NCBI RefSeq assembly: GCF_018917145.1
Contig: NZ_JAHLOD010000024.1
Coordinates: forward strand, 1 to 55,979
DNA length: 55,979 bases
Reading direction: 5' to 3'
Origin: Clostridium bornimense
GTDB lineage: Bacteria > Bacillota > Clostridia > Clostridiales > Clostridiaceae
The position numbers and the translations under genes were made by a program. The notes under the pieces are model-generated. The model did no database searches. It was not told the DNA's origin and saw nothing but the letters and a program-made list of their open reading frames with translations. Positions 37,955 to 47,707 of the stretch are shown here, one piece after another (positions within the stretch are counted from its first letter, which is position 1; the number at the start of each line of letters is the position of its first letter).

Positions 37955-40144
37955 TTATAATCCTGTTTCTTCGAACTTTTCGCTCATACCTTCACTTATT
38001 ACCATCATTGGTTTTTTAAGTACAGATAAACATAAGAATATTGCAATAAATATACCCATTACCTTTAAATTATTCATTACTCCATCCCAATATGGACCTG
38101 CTATAGCTTCTCTATACATATTTATTGCATAAGTGAAAGGCCAAAACGGCTTCAATACTGCAAAAATATGCGGATTTGTTTCTACAGGATATATTCCACC
38201 TGTTCCAGCAATAGCAAATACCATAATTACTACCGCTGCAGCTTTTCCTATATTTCCGAAAACTGAAACAAGTCCATATATAACCATAGTAAATGTAATA
38301 GCTACTAATAAAGCAGTGCCTATAAATAACATAAAGTTTTCTGGTTTTATTCCTAAAATTATTACGTCACCTAAAGAAACTATCAATGCTTGAATTATTC
38401 CTATTGTTAATATTAATAACATTTTACCAAAGTGTTCTTGCATTGGAGTAACATTATGTTCTTCTGCAAAATGTTCTTCTGTTTTTATATTTAGGATTGC
38501 ACAAGCAAGTAATATTCCTACCCAAATTGCTATAGAGGTATAGAATGGTGCTAACCCAACACCAAATATACTTGCATTATATACTTCCTCTTCATCCACT
38601 TCTATAGGTGATGATAATATACTTGATATAACATCAGGATTTTTATTCATAACATCTAATAAACTATTTATATTATCTTCTGTAAGAACTGAAGACTTAT
38701 CAACAAGCTTATTTAATTCTTCTTGGAAACTACCAATTTTATCACTTAACTCACTAGTCTTTGACTTAGTAGCTGATGATGTATCTATAGCAAATGTTGA
38801 TAATGCATCTAACTTAGGTACTATCCCTTCAATATTTGATAAAAGTGCATTAACTTTATCTAAAGTTCCTGATAAGTTATTTGCTGTAGAATTAATTGCA
38901 GGTATAACAGTATTATATAAATTATTTGAACTATCTAAAATACTGTTACTAACAGCATTATTTATTTGTACTAACCTATCTATATTGTTTAAAATTGTCT
39001 CTTTATTTCCACTATCTGAATTAATAATATCTTTTAAGTTTTCTAATTCGCTATTAGAAATTAAACTGTTTTTTACACCATTAAGCTTTTCTATAAGTGC
39101 AGTAGTACTTCCTGGTTTAATATTATTAATAGCTTCTAAAAACTTTATATTTGCATCTATCTTAGAAATTATAGAGTTATTTAATTTTTCTATTTCATCA
39201 ATAACAGATATTAATGCATCTCTATCAATTTCAGTAGAACTAACTAAAGCTTTTAATTTATTTAGCTTATCTGTAATACTACCATCAAGAGTCTTAATGT
39301 TACTCATATCATTATTTAAAGTTGTTACTATTGAATTTAAAGTGTTTTGGGTAGAAAATGTTATAATCCTACTACTTTCTGCTACCTCTTTTAAACTATA
39401 AACACTACTACTTATTAATGGTAAGTTATTTTGTAAGTCTTTTAAATATGCTTCAAAGCTAGTTGAATTTACATTAGCTTGATCTATATTTCCTTTTATT
39501 CTTTCTATATCGCCTTTAGCTTCATCTAAAGTATTCTTGATTTGTAATATTTCAGATTTATTTTCTTCTATATTATATCCTAAATCATTTAATATCTCTA
39601 AACTTGTTTTATTAACTGTACCTACAAATGTTGATTTTATCTTTGCTATCAATGTAGTTTCTGCAGCACTTGTAATTTTGTTTGCTATTGCATTTAACTT
39701 TTCATTAGACTTATATATTATTGTAGGCTTTTCAGGATCAGTACTAATTAATGTAATTAATCCTTCAGTAAAATCCTTTGGTATTTCTATCATTGCATAA
39801 TACTTACCAGATTCTAATCCATCTTCAGCGTCTTCCTTTTCTAAGAACTTCCAGTCAATATTGTCGTTATGCTTTAGTTCTTTCACTACATTCTTACCAG
39901 CATTAATTTGTTTACCATTTAGAACTGTTCCATCATCTTCATTTACTATTGCCACAGGAACATTTCCCGTATTAGCATACGGATCCCATGCTGCATATAT
40001 ATTAACCCATGCATATAATGATGGCACTACACATAAACCAATAATTACAGCTAAGGCAACTTTATTTCTTATAATGCTACTTATATCTCTTTTATATATT
40101 CCAAATATATTTTTAAATGTATTTCTATTTTTAACCTTCTTCAC
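37955..40144 (-). CDS. YhgE/Pip domain membrane protein, second of tandem pair
   Basis: A 729-residue protein: one N-terminal helix (about 27-47) in the IIRNKVALAVIIGLCVVPSLYAWVNI segment family-typical of Pip, a VAIVNEDDG stretch, then a long extracytoplasmic region (about 60-530) rich in coiled coil. A C-terminal block of about six helices (535-715) resembles ABC-2 permeases. The prototype, Pip of Lactococcus, is a phage-infection receptor, and relatives include EsaA-type secretion proteins (family knowledge). It starts with GTG after AGGAGGTGA, 14 bases after its paralogue, so the two are co-transcribed and probably form a heteromer. Confidence 0.9.
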   Translation of the reverse strand: MKKVKNRNTFKNIFGIYKRDISSIIRNKVALAVIIGLCVVPSLYAWVNIYAAWDPYANTGNVPVAIVNEDDGTVLNGKQINAGKNVVKELKHNDNIDWKFLEKEDAEDGLESGKYYAMIEIPKDFTEGLITLISTDPEKPTIIYKSNEKLNAIANKITSAAETTLIAKIKSTFVGTVNKTSLEILNDLGYNIEENKSEILQIKNTLDEAKGDIERIKGNIDQANVNSTSFEAYLKDLQNNLPLISSSVYSLKEVAESSRIITFSTQNTLNSIVTTLNNDMSNIKTLDGSITDKLNKLKALVSSTEIDRDALISVIDEIEKLNNSIISKIDANIKFLEAINNIKPGSTTALIEKLNGVKNSLISNSELENLKDIINSDSGNKETILNNIDRLVQINNAVSNSILDSSNNLYNTVIPAINSTANNLSGTLDKVNALLSNIEGIVPKLDALSTFAIDTSSATKSKTSELSDKIGSFQEELNKLVDKSSVLTEDNINSLLDVMNKNPDVISSILSSPIEVDEEEVYNASIFGVGLAPFYTSIAIWVGILLACAILNIKTEEHFAEEHNVTPMQEHFGKMLLILTIGIIQALIVSLGDVIILGIKPENFMLFIGTALLVAITFTMVIYGLVSVFGNIGKAAAVVIMVFAIAGTGGIYPVETNPHIFAVLKPFWPFTYAINMYREAIAGPYWDGVMNNLKVMGIFIAIFLCLSVLKKPMMVISEGMSEKFEETGL

Positions 40145-40158
40145 TGAAAAGTCACCTC

Positions 40159-42315
40159 CTACTCTGCAAGACCTGATTCTTTGAATCTAGCTTTTAATCT
40201 ATTCATTGTATCATTAGTTTTCAACTTTAAGAAATATCCAAGTACAATAAATATCAATGATACTATAAATAAAAATGCAAAGTCTTTTATAACATTCGAA
40301 GTAACTACTCCAGCTATAGCTTCTCTAAATCCCCCTACAGCATATGTAAACGGTAAAAAAGGTTGTACTATTCTAAAGAATACTGGATTAACTTGTATTG
40401 GATATGATGCTCCACTACCAGCTAATTGAATTACTAAAAATACTATAGATATTCCTTTACCTAAATTGTCAAATAAAGCTACTAAAGTATATATTATTAT
40501 TGAAAAAGTTAACGCAGTTACAACTGAAAATGCTATAAGAAGCAGCGGCTCTACAGCATGTACCTTTAATAGATATAAATCACCTAGTACTGCTATAAGA
40601 CCTTGTACTCCTCCAATAAAGCAGAATGTCAACATTTTTCCAAAATATTTTTCTTTTATAGTTAAATTTTCACTACCTTCAAATTCTGGTGGTTCTGTCT
40701 TAAACATTGCTGATACAATAACTCCACCTACCCATAATGCTAATACTGTATATAATGGTGCCATAGCTGATCCATAGTTTGGTACTTGGAAGATTGCTTC
40801 TTCTTTCACTTTAAACGGATCTGATATAAAATCACCCATCACTTCAGGATTATTTTGTAAAATAGCAATAATTTGAGATATATCATTATCTTTTACTGAT
40901 TTTAACTTATCACTTACTTCTTTTATAACTCCAGAAAACTCTTCTAACTTATTTTTTAATTTTCCTGCCATTTCATTAGTTAAATCTGTAGATTCTGTTG
41001 CTGTAGTTAGCATACTTTGTAATTCTGTAGTTATTCCTTCAGTTTTAGAAATTAACTTAACAGCATCATCAGTACTGTTTTTCAAACTGCTTGCCATATT
41101 ATTTAATTGACCTTTTACTGTATTAGTATACTGATTTGAAATAGACTCTAAATTCGATTTAATCTTACTAATATTTTTCTTAATATCCTCTATAGCAGCG
41201 GTATCCATTTTACCATTGTTAATAGCACTTTGAATTGCTGATATATCAGTTTGCATTCCTTTAATTACTTCATTTACTCTATTTAACGTAGAAATCATGT
41301 TAGTTATAACTTCACTATTTTTATCCACATTTATTTTCTCTAAGAAATCTTTTATATCTTTAATATTATTTGATATAGATTGAAGATCACTTTGTATTGA
41401 TGTAACAATAGCTAATCCTTCATTACGTATACCTGAAGTATCTAACTTTTCCAAATCGCCAATTAAAGATATAATGTGCTCTGTTGATCCTTGTGATGCT
41501 TTAATTCTAAATTGTATGTTATCTATAGATGTATTTATTGATTCTATAGAAGTTTGTAATGTTTCTCCAGTATTTGCTGTATTATTCTTTAAATTTTCTA
41601 TACTCTTCGCTAACTTTGGTATAGATGTTTGTAATGTTGATAAATATCCAGTTAAGTCTCCAGAACTGCTTGATACTTTATCTAATACTCCTGTTATTAA
41701 ATCCATATTATTATCTATATTAATAATATTATTCTTTAAATCTATAATTGCTTTTTCATCCGCTTTTAAAGATTGTCCATTTTCCTCTAAATATGAAAAT
41801 ATTATTTCATTTACTGAAGCTACAAAATTTGTTGTTATTTCATTTACTAATGTTTTTTTAGCTGTATCTGTTATTTTTACTGCTACTGCATTAGTCTTCG
41901 TGTCTACTTTATATATTATAGTAGCTTTCTTAGGATTATCAGTTGTAAGACTTGCTAAATTTTCAGAAAAATCTTCTGGAATTTCAATATATGAATAATA
42001 AGTTCCGTCTAATACCCCATTTTCTGCTTTCTTACTATTTACAAATTTCCAACCTATTTTTTTATTTTCTTTCAAACTTTCTATTACTGAATCACCAAAA
42101 TTAAAATCTTTATCATTGAATTTAGTCCCTTTATCATTATTTACTACCGCTACTGCGATATCACTAGTATTTTCATAAGGATCCCAACAAGCTTTAATAT
42201 TTACCCAAGCATATAGAGATGGAATTATACATACTGCCACCACTATTAAAATTGCTACTGGACTTTTTATTATACTAATAAGATCCCTCTTAAATACTTT
42301 CAAAGCATTTTTCAT
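40159..42315 (-). CDS. YhgE/Pip domain membrane protein, first of tandem pair
   Basis: A 718-residue paralogue of the next gene with the same plan: N-terminal helix (KSPVAILIVVAVCIIPSLYA), VAVVNNDKGTKF, a coiled-coil-rich outer region (about 60-515) and about six C-terminal helices with GSGASYPIQVNPVFF. I chose ATG 42315 (MKNALKV) because GGGAGGA lies upstream; the in-frame ATG at 42336 would put that site inside the gene. A TetR-type palindrome overlaps the promoter region, which fits the frequent pairing of yhgE with a TetR repressor in Firmicutes. No such regulator is encoded nearby. Function is probably in envelope stress or export and is not settled. Confidence 0.9.
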   Translation of the reverse strand: MKNALKVFKRDLISIIKSPVAILIVVAVCIIPSLYAWVNIKACWDPYENTSDIAVAVVNNDKGTKFNDKDFNFGDSVIESLKENKKIGWKFVNSKKAENGVLDGTYYSYIEIPEDFSENLASLTTDNPKKATIIYKVDTKTNAVAVKITDTAKKTLVNEITTNFVASVNEIIFSYLEENGQSLKADEKAIIDLKNNIINIDNNMDLITGVLDKVSSSSGDLTGYLSTLQTSIPKLAKSIENLKNNTANTGETLQTSIESINTSIDNIQFRIKASQGSTEHIISLIGDLEKLDTSGIRNEGLAIVTSIQSDLQSISNNIKDIKDFLEKINVDKNSEVITNMISTLNRVNEVIKGMQTDISAIQSAINNGKMDTAAIEDIKKNISKIKSNLESISNQYTNTVKGQLNNMASSLKNSTDDAVKLISKTEGITTELQSMLTTATESTDLTNEMAGKLKNKLEEFSGVIKEVSDKLKSVKDNDISQIIAILQNNPEVMGDFISDPFKVKEEAIFQVPNYGSAMAPLYTVLALWVGGVIVSAMFKTEPPEFEGSENLTIKEKYFGKMLTFCFIGGVQGLIAVLGDLYLLKVHAVEPLLLIAFSVVTALTFSIIIYTLVALFDNLGKGISIVFLVIQLAGSGASYPIQVNPVFFRIVQPFLPFTYAVGGFREAIAGVVTSNVIKDFAFLFIVSLIFIVLGYFLKLKTNDTMNRLKARFKESGLAE

Positions 42316-42345
42316 ATTTATCCTCCCATTGTCCACTGCTCTATA

Positions 42346-42367
42346 TTATACTGACTGGTTAGTATAA
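42346..42367. promoter_or_regulatory. TetR-type operator and -10 of the YhgE/Pip operon
   Basis: The 22-base near-palindrome TTATACTGACTGGTTAGTATAA contains the ACTGAC/GTTAGT core common in TetR-family operators. A minus-strand TATAAT (42345-42350) lies within one half, so a bound repressor would block the promoter. The start codon is about 30 bases downstream. Operator identity is inferred from symmetry and family habits. Confidence 0.65.
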
Positions 42368-42526
42368 TAACTTATTATATTATAATACTAAAATAATCTA
42401 ATTAAAATACTATTTTCTGTTTATTTATATTTTGTTAAAATGTAATCGTTACCCGTTCCTTAAATAGATTTTATTGTAAATATATTTGTTAAATTTATTT
42501 TCTATTTTTATTGATACAATAAAAAA

Positions 42527-42566
42527 GGAACTAAGACACAATAGATAGACATTATGTCTTAATCCC
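42527..42566 (-). terminator. Terminator of the MutS-like gene
   Basis: Minus strand arms GGGATTAAGACATAAT and ATTGTGTCTTAGTTCC with a few mismatches, followed by TTTTTTA, six bases after the stop codon. Confidence 0.82.
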
Positions 42567-42572
42567 TATATT

Positions 42573-44351
42573 TTATATTTCTAATCCAACCATCTTCATA
42601 AGAAATTGTGCATTTGTTGTTGTAGCCTTACCTTTTTTTATTTTATAATCAAAAACTATATTATCATTTTCATATCCTTCACTAAAATGATAGTTTTCAA
42701 TTCTACTATTTTCATCTAAATGACATAATTCAAAATCATGAGTAGCTATTCCTCCAATAATCCAAGGTCTATCTAAAGTCTTAACCACCGTTTCTGCTCC
42801 CACTATTCTATCTAAAGAATTTGTTCCTCTAAATATTTCATCCATGAGGAAAATCATCGGCTTCTCTTCTTTACTAAAAGCTATAATTTCCTTTATTTTT
42901 AACAATTCAGCATAAAATGTAGAAATTCCTTCTCCTAAATTATCTCCAATCCTCATTGATGTGAAAATATCCATCATAGAACAATTCATTGATTCTCCAC
43001 AAATTGGAGCACCGGCATATGCTAAAACCATATTTATACCTATAGTTCTAAGTATAGTGGTTTTTCCTGCCATATTTGAACCTGTTATAATGAAAATTTT
43101 ATTACTTATATTAATATCATTACATACACGTTTTTCTCTATTGATTAGTGGGTGTCCTAAACTTTTACCTTCTACAATACCTTGTTCTTCTTTAAATATA
43201 GGAAACTTATTACACTCATCTGTATGAATTAATACACTTAAGCTTGCAAGCATTTCAATCTCACCTATATATTCAAGAATCTTATCTATACCCACGCCAT
43301 AATTTCTTCTCCATTTTTCTAGATTATATATAAATCTATAATCTAAAAGTAATATTAAATTTAATGGAAAATAAATTAATGTATTATTTCTTATCGCAAT
43401 CTTTCTTGATACTTTTTCTAAAGCTTCTATAGACTTCTTCCCACCATTTTCATCTATAGCTATCTTTTTTGATAATTCCTTTAAGTATGGTGCATGAAAA
43501 TCTTCTTTTTCTATAACCTGTATAATATTTTTATATGTAGTTAAATCATCACTATAAATACCTACTTCATCTAAGTCCTTTGAAAACTTCATAGCCCCAT
43601 AAATATTAAATAATATTTGCACCACAAATAATCCTACTGCAATATAAGATACTAATTGCATTTTAAGGAATAAATTGGTTATAAGAATTGCTATAAGGAC
43701 AACTGGGATATATCTTACTATAGAAATGAACCCAACCTTCTCCGCAAAATTTTTTCTAGAAGAAAAATCTATTAATTCATCTGGTTTTTTTGTTATACCT
43801 GATGATTTTATTCCAGATGCCTCTAACTTTTGAACAAAATCTAATTTTTCACCTAAATCTTTTACCGCTTGTTGTCTTTTTACTATCTCTCCTATAGAAT
43901 CATGAGGTCCTAATAAAACATTCGCTAACTTTTCTCTTCCTTTGAACGTATTTGTAGTATTTATAAGTTGAAAAAGTGAATTCCTTCCTACTATATCTAG
44001 ATCCATACCATAGAAATGGTCTTCTTTACAATACTCTTCACCTTTATCAGTAAATGACTTCCAACTCCCAGAAGCCCTATCTTCATATTTTTTATTAACT
44101 TCTATTAATCTTTCTATCCACTTTAACTCTTTTATAGCTATACTATGTTTATAAACAAAATATACAAATGTTAATACTAATATAACTAGTATTACTCCTC
44201 TTAAAAGAGTATATCTATCAAAAAATATTGTGCATAATATAATAGCTATAGCAACCATAGTTAATCCTCTAAAGTTGGATAATGAATTACTTTTTTTCTT
44301 TGCATTATTTCTTTCTAGTTCTAACTTATCAGCTTTTTCCTTAAATCTCAA
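42573..44351 (-). CDS. Membrane-anchored MutS-like ATPase
   Basis: A 592-residue protein with the MutS core but none of the mismatch-binding domains. After a basic N-terminus there are two hydrophobic hairpins (about 28-65 and 205-250), then a lever-like helical region (about 260-400). The MutS ATPase follows: Walker A TGSNMAGKTT (about 422-431), the STFYAELLKI region, Walker B IFLMDEIFRGTNS (about 500-513) and a THD-type switch (GIATHDFELC). Family members of this size occur in Firmicutes, but I know of no settled role; the membrane segments argue against classical mismatch repair. The start is TTG with GGGGGT upstream. It is a single gene. Confidence 0.85.
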   Translation of the reverse strand: MRFKEKADKLELERNNAKKKSNSLSNFRGLTMVAIAIILCTIFFDRYTLLRGVILVILVLTFVYFVYKHSIAIKELKWIERLIEVNKKYEDRASGSWKSFTDKGEEYCKEDHFYGMDLDIVGRNSLFQLINTTNTFKGREKLANVLLGPHDSIGEIVKRQQAVKDLGEKLDFVQKLEASGIKSSGITKKPDELIDFSSRKNFAEKVGFISIVRYIPVVLIAILITNLFLKMQLVSYIAVGLFVVQILFNIYGAMKFSKDLDEVGIYSDDLTTYKNIIQVIEKEDFHAPYLKELSKKIAIDENGGKKSIEALEKVSRKIAIRNNTLIYFPLNLILLLDYRFIYNLEKWRRNYGVGIDKILEYIGEIEMLASLSVLIHTDECNKFPIFKEEQGIVEGKSLGHPLINREKRVCNDINISNKIFIITGSNMAGKTTILRTIGINMVLAYAGAPICGESMNCSMMDIFTSMRIGDNLGEGISTFYAELLKIKEIIAFSKEEKPMIFLMDEIFRGTNSLDRIVGAETVVKTLDRPWIIGGIATHDFELCHLDENSRIENYHFSEGYENDNIVFDYKIKKGKATTTNAQFLMKMVGLEI

Positions 44352-44495
44352 TTTTTTATTACCCCCAAATATATTTCTATATATAATTATACCCTAAAAA
44401 CTATAAATATCCTCCTATTTTATTATAAAAGTAATAATATAATAAATATTTAACATAATTCTAGGGGATACTGGTAATAGTAAGGAGGGTTATTT

Positions 44496-45296
44496 TTGAA
44501 AATTAAATTCACTTTAATATTTTTAGTAAGTATACTTTTTTCTTTTGCTTTTATAAATAATTATTCACTTGCATCAGAAAATACTACTATTGAAACTATA
44601 GAAGATTTAAAAAAATATAATATTATTTCAGAATATAATGAAGATGTTACCGGTGATAATATCAATGACAAAATTTTATTATTAGCTATAAATATTGAAA
44701 ATACTGATGACATCAAATCTTCTGTTAAAATTTGCGTTATAGATGGTGCAACATCAAAATACGTAATAAAATGTCCAGGGTATTTTGACAGTGGATATAA
44801 CCCTAAAATATCTTTTGGAGATATAAATAAGGATGGTATAAAAGAAATATTAATTTCCATAAACAGTGGAGGTAGTTGTAGTTTCTCTTTTCAAAACATA
44901 CTATCATTTAAAAATTTAGTACCTTCTGAAGTTATTGATAGTAAAAAATTTAATCGTGGTCTTAATTATATAGTTACTCTTAAAGATAACTATTATTATG
45001 AAGTTAAAAATTTAGAATTAAATAAGCTCTATGGTCTTAAACTTAAAAATCCTTCAAAATATCCTAATGCCTACGATGCTAAAGGTACTATAACCTCATC
45101 AGTGATAGGTTCATATATACCTGGATATTATAAAGCAGAATTAGTAGATGTAGATAAAGATGGTATTGTAGAATTAGTAACATATCAAAAAATAATAGGT
45201 TTTTCTAATGATAACACCATAGCAATAGCAGAAGGAATTTTTAAATACGAAAATGGATCTTTACAACTAAAAGACTTAAAAATAATAAGCGTTTAA
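44496..45296 (+). CDS. Secreted protein with FG-GAP/VCBS-like calcium-binding repeats
   Basis: A 266-residue protein with a signal peptide (KIKFTLIFLVSILFSFAFI, cleavage probably near residue 26). Three segments resemble integrin-type FG-GAP blades with Asp/Asn-rich loops: DVTGDNINDKILLL (about 50-63), GDINKDGIKEILISI (about 108-122) and VDVDKDGIVELVTYQ (about 218-232). DxNxDG and DxDxDG loops of this kind bind calcium. Function is unknown; it could be a cell-surface or spore-coat-associated factor. The start is TTG, seven bases after AAGGAGGG; no ATG fits. It is a single gene convergent with the two-component operon. Confidence 0.78.
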   Translation: MKIKFTLIFLVSILFSFAFINNYSLASENTTIETIEDLKKYNIISEYNEDVTGDNINDKILLLAINIENTDDIKSSVKICVIDGATSKYVIKCPGYFDSGYNPKISFGDINKDGIKEILISINSGGSCSFSFQNILSFKNLVPSEVIDSKKFNRGLNYIVTLKDNYYYEVKNLELNKLYGLKLKNPSKYPNAYDAKGTITSSVIGSYIPGYYKAELVDVDKDGIVELVTYQKIIGFSNDNTIAIAEGIFKYENGSLQLKDLKIISV

Positions 45297-45396
45297 CAGG
45301 GCACAGGAATATTTTACTTTGTATATCTTTTAAATACAATTTATTCTTATGATGTATTTTAACTATAAATTAATTGTTTATTTCAATAATAAAAAT

Positions 45397-45442
45397 AAAG
45401 GAGTTGAAGCAGAATAATTTAACTAACTGCTTCAACGCCTTT
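45397..45442. terminator. Bidirectional terminator between the FG-GAP gene and the response regulator gene
   Basis: Arms AAAGGAGTTGAAGCAG and CTGCTTCAACGCCTTT with one mismatch, flanked by T on one side and A on the other. It serves the convergent genes ending at 45296 and 45459. Confidence 0.85.
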
Positions 45443-45458
45443 ATTCATAAAGCTTGTA

Positions 45459-46157
45459 TCACTTGTCAATCTTATATCCAACGCCCCATACCACTTTTAA
45501 ATATCTTGGTTCTTTAGGGTTTATTTCTATTTTTTCTCTTATTCTACGTATATGAACTGCTACTGTATTTTCTGAATTGTAAAAAGGTTCTTCCCATACT
45601 CTTTCATAGATTTCTTCTATAGGAAAAACACGTCCTGTATTCTCCATTAAAAGTGCTAGAATTTTGAACTCCATTGGTGTAAGTTTAACTTCTTCACCAT
45701 TTATATGTACCTCTTTTGTTTCATTATTTAAAACCAGTCCTCTTACCTCTATTTCATTAGAATCTTTAGTTTCTTTTTCATAAGTTCCAAGAGTAACATA
45801 TCTTCTCATTTGCGCTTTTACTCTAGCTACTAATTCCAAAGGGTTAAATGGCTTTCTAATATAATCATCAGCTCCAACATTTAATCCTAATATCATATCA
45901 ACATCTTCAGATTTAGCAGTTACCATTATTATAGGTATATTTCTACTTTCTCTTATCTTCATAGTTGCATTTATACCATCTAAATTAGGCATCATTACAT
46001 CCATTATTATCAAATGTATATCTTCATTCTCTAAAATTTGAAGAGCTTTCATTCCATCTTCTGCTAAGTAAATATTGTATCCTTCGCTTTTTAAATATAT
46101 TCCTATAGAATCTCGTATGTCTTTTTCATCATCTACTACTAAAATATTTTTACTCAT
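45459..46157 (-). CDS. OmpR/PhoB family response regulator
   Basis: A 232-residue regulator: a receiver domain (about 3-118) with Asp9-Asp10, phosphoacceptor Asp53 in MDVMMPNLDG, Thr and Lys in VTAKS and IRKPFNPLEL, then a winged-helix DNA-binding domain (about 135-230) ending in KVVWGVGYKID. It overlaps the kinase gene by four bases (ATGA), so the two are coupled. A set of 11-12-base-spaced direct repeats upstream of the operon is its likely binding site. The regulon is unknown; no transporter or wall-modification genes are adjacent to hint at the signal. Confidence 0.95.
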   Translation of the reverse strand: MSKNILVVDDEKDIRDSIGIYLKSEGYNIYLAEDGMKALQILENEDIHLIIMDVMMPNLDGINATMKIRESRNIPIIMVTAKSEDVDMILGLNVGADDYIRKPFNPLELVARVKAQMRRYVTLGTYEKETKDSNEIEVRGLVLNNETKEVHINGEEVKLTPMEFKILALLMENTGRVFPIEEIYERVWEEPFYNSENTVAVHIRRIREKIEINPKEPRYLKVVWGVGYKIDK

Positions 46158-47707
46158 CTTTTCCCCTTTTCAAATTCTAAGGTTATTTTGAACAAGTCAC
46201 CATCTATATCTACCTTTACTTCACCTTCTTGTGAATCCATTAAAGATTTTACAATGGAAAGACCAAGTCCAGCACCTTCTGTATTTCTTGATTTATCTCC
46301 ACGAGTAAATCTTTGTAATGCTTCTTCTCCTGTTATATCTAAAGGATATTTAGAAACATTTTTTACTGATAATACTATTTTATCAAACTCTTCTCTCATT
46401 TCCAAATATACTCTAGTACCTTCCATTGCATATTTCATTATATTTGTAAAAATATTTTGTATAATTCTATGACATCCTTTTTCATCACCTAAAATTATAG
46501 CTTCTTTAATAATATTTGTTCTTAAAGTTAAATTATTTTCTTTTAACTTCCCACTATAATTATCAATTTCTTTAATAATTAAATTGCTTAAATCTATTTC
46601 TTTTAACTCTAACTTATACTCAGCAGTATTTAATGTATCAATTAATGCTTTAAGTCTCAAGGAATTTTTGTTTATTCTGTTTGTATAGTCATCTCTTTCT
46701 TCATCTGTAACATCTTTATTTCTTAGTATATCTACATAATTTATTATAGATGTTAGTGGAGTTCTTATATCATGTGAAATATTAGTTATAAGCTGACTCT
46801 TGAAATTTTCTTCCTTTACATTTTCCTTATAAGCTTTATCTAAAGATAGCTTTAATCCATCTAAATTATTAAAAGTTTCTGCTAAATATAAACTTTTTAT
46901 TTTCTTATTATACTTTGTACCTAATAGTAAGGAATTGCTCTTATTATATAAAAACCAAGTTTCCCTAAGCAATTTTATTCCTATAGGAGCTAATACAAGA
47001 AATAAAATTAGTATATCAAAAAACGAAATTCCAAAAATAATATAATATACATTACCATATATAACCATCGAAATTAGCACCATTGATACTCTAAGTGCTA
47101 AATATACCGTTGATCCTTTTATAATAAAATTCATCAATTTATTTTTCTTAAAAACTGTTTTTGTAGAATTAAAAATCTTATATAAAGCAAAATCCTCAAT
47201 TATTAACTTTTCATTTTTAAATGACTTTATTAAATCTTTAAGTATAAATGTTGATATATATAATGCAATAGTAGACATAAGACTTATTAAAAAGCTATTT
47301 ATAAAATATTCATTCCCTATACCAGCTAAAAAGGATAATATAGAATTACTTAAAGCATATCTTCTAACATTTACGTATATATAAGATATAAACATACTTA
47401 ATAAGCCAAGAAGCAATACTATTTTTGCATCATATGGAATATTAAACTTAACATTACTTATAATTGTTTTTCTTTTCATTAATATAAAGGATAATAATGA
47501 AATTACTGCTAAAACTATTAAAATTACAATTCCTTTCAGTATTCCATTATTTATAGGATATATATTTACTGTACCTCCATAAGAATCATAAAATACACCA
47601 CTTTCCACACTTGAAATATATGCTATATAACCACAAAAACAATTTAATAAAAGAGAACTAGATATTAAAAACATTATAGTTTCAAAATTTACTTTATTAT
47701 TTTTCAT
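46154..47707 (-). CDS. Sensor histidine kinase (catalytically complete)
   Basis: A 517-residue membrane kinase with an extracytoplasmic loop after the first helix (about 30-60) and about six membrane helices up to about residue 265. A DHp domain follows with ISHDIRTPLTSIINYVD (phosphoacceptor His312), then the HATPase domain with IIQNIFTNIMKYA as N box and GAGLGLSIVKSLMD as G box. It should phosphorylate the adjacent OmpR-type regulator. It overlaps the upstream pseudo-kinase by 11 bases and the regulator by four, so all three are co-translated. The signal is unknown. Confidence 0.93.
   Translation of the reverse strand: MKNNKVNFETIMFLISSSLLLNCFCGYIAYISSVESGVFYDSYGGTVNIYPINNGILKGIVILIVLAVISLLSFILMKRKTIISNVKFNIPYDAKIVLLLGLLSMFISYIYVNVRRYALSNSILSFLAGIGNEYFINSFLISLMSTIALYISTFILKDLIKSFKNEKLIIEDFALYKIFNSTKTVFKKNKLMNFIIKGSTVYLALRVSMVLISMVIYGNVYYIIFGISFFDILILFLVLAPIGIKLLRETWFLYNKSNSLLLGTKYNKKIKSLYLAETFNNLDGLKLSLDKAYKENVKEENFKSQLITNISHDIRTPLTSIINYVDILRNKDVTDEERDDYTNRINKNSLRLKALIDTLNTAEYKLELKEIDLSNLIIKEIDNYSGKLKENNLTLRTNIIKEAIILGDEKGCHRIIQNIFTNIMKYAMEGTRVYLEMREEFDKIVLSVKNVSKYPLDITGEEALQRFTRGDKSRNTEGAGLGLSIVKSLMDSQEGEVKVDIDGDLFKITLEFEKGKR

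Noticed and set aside
37955-41998. Several plus-strand open frames of 80-170 codons opposite the YhgE/Pip genes
   Set aside because: They are antisense to well-supported genes, lack ribosome binding sites and have no recognisable domains.
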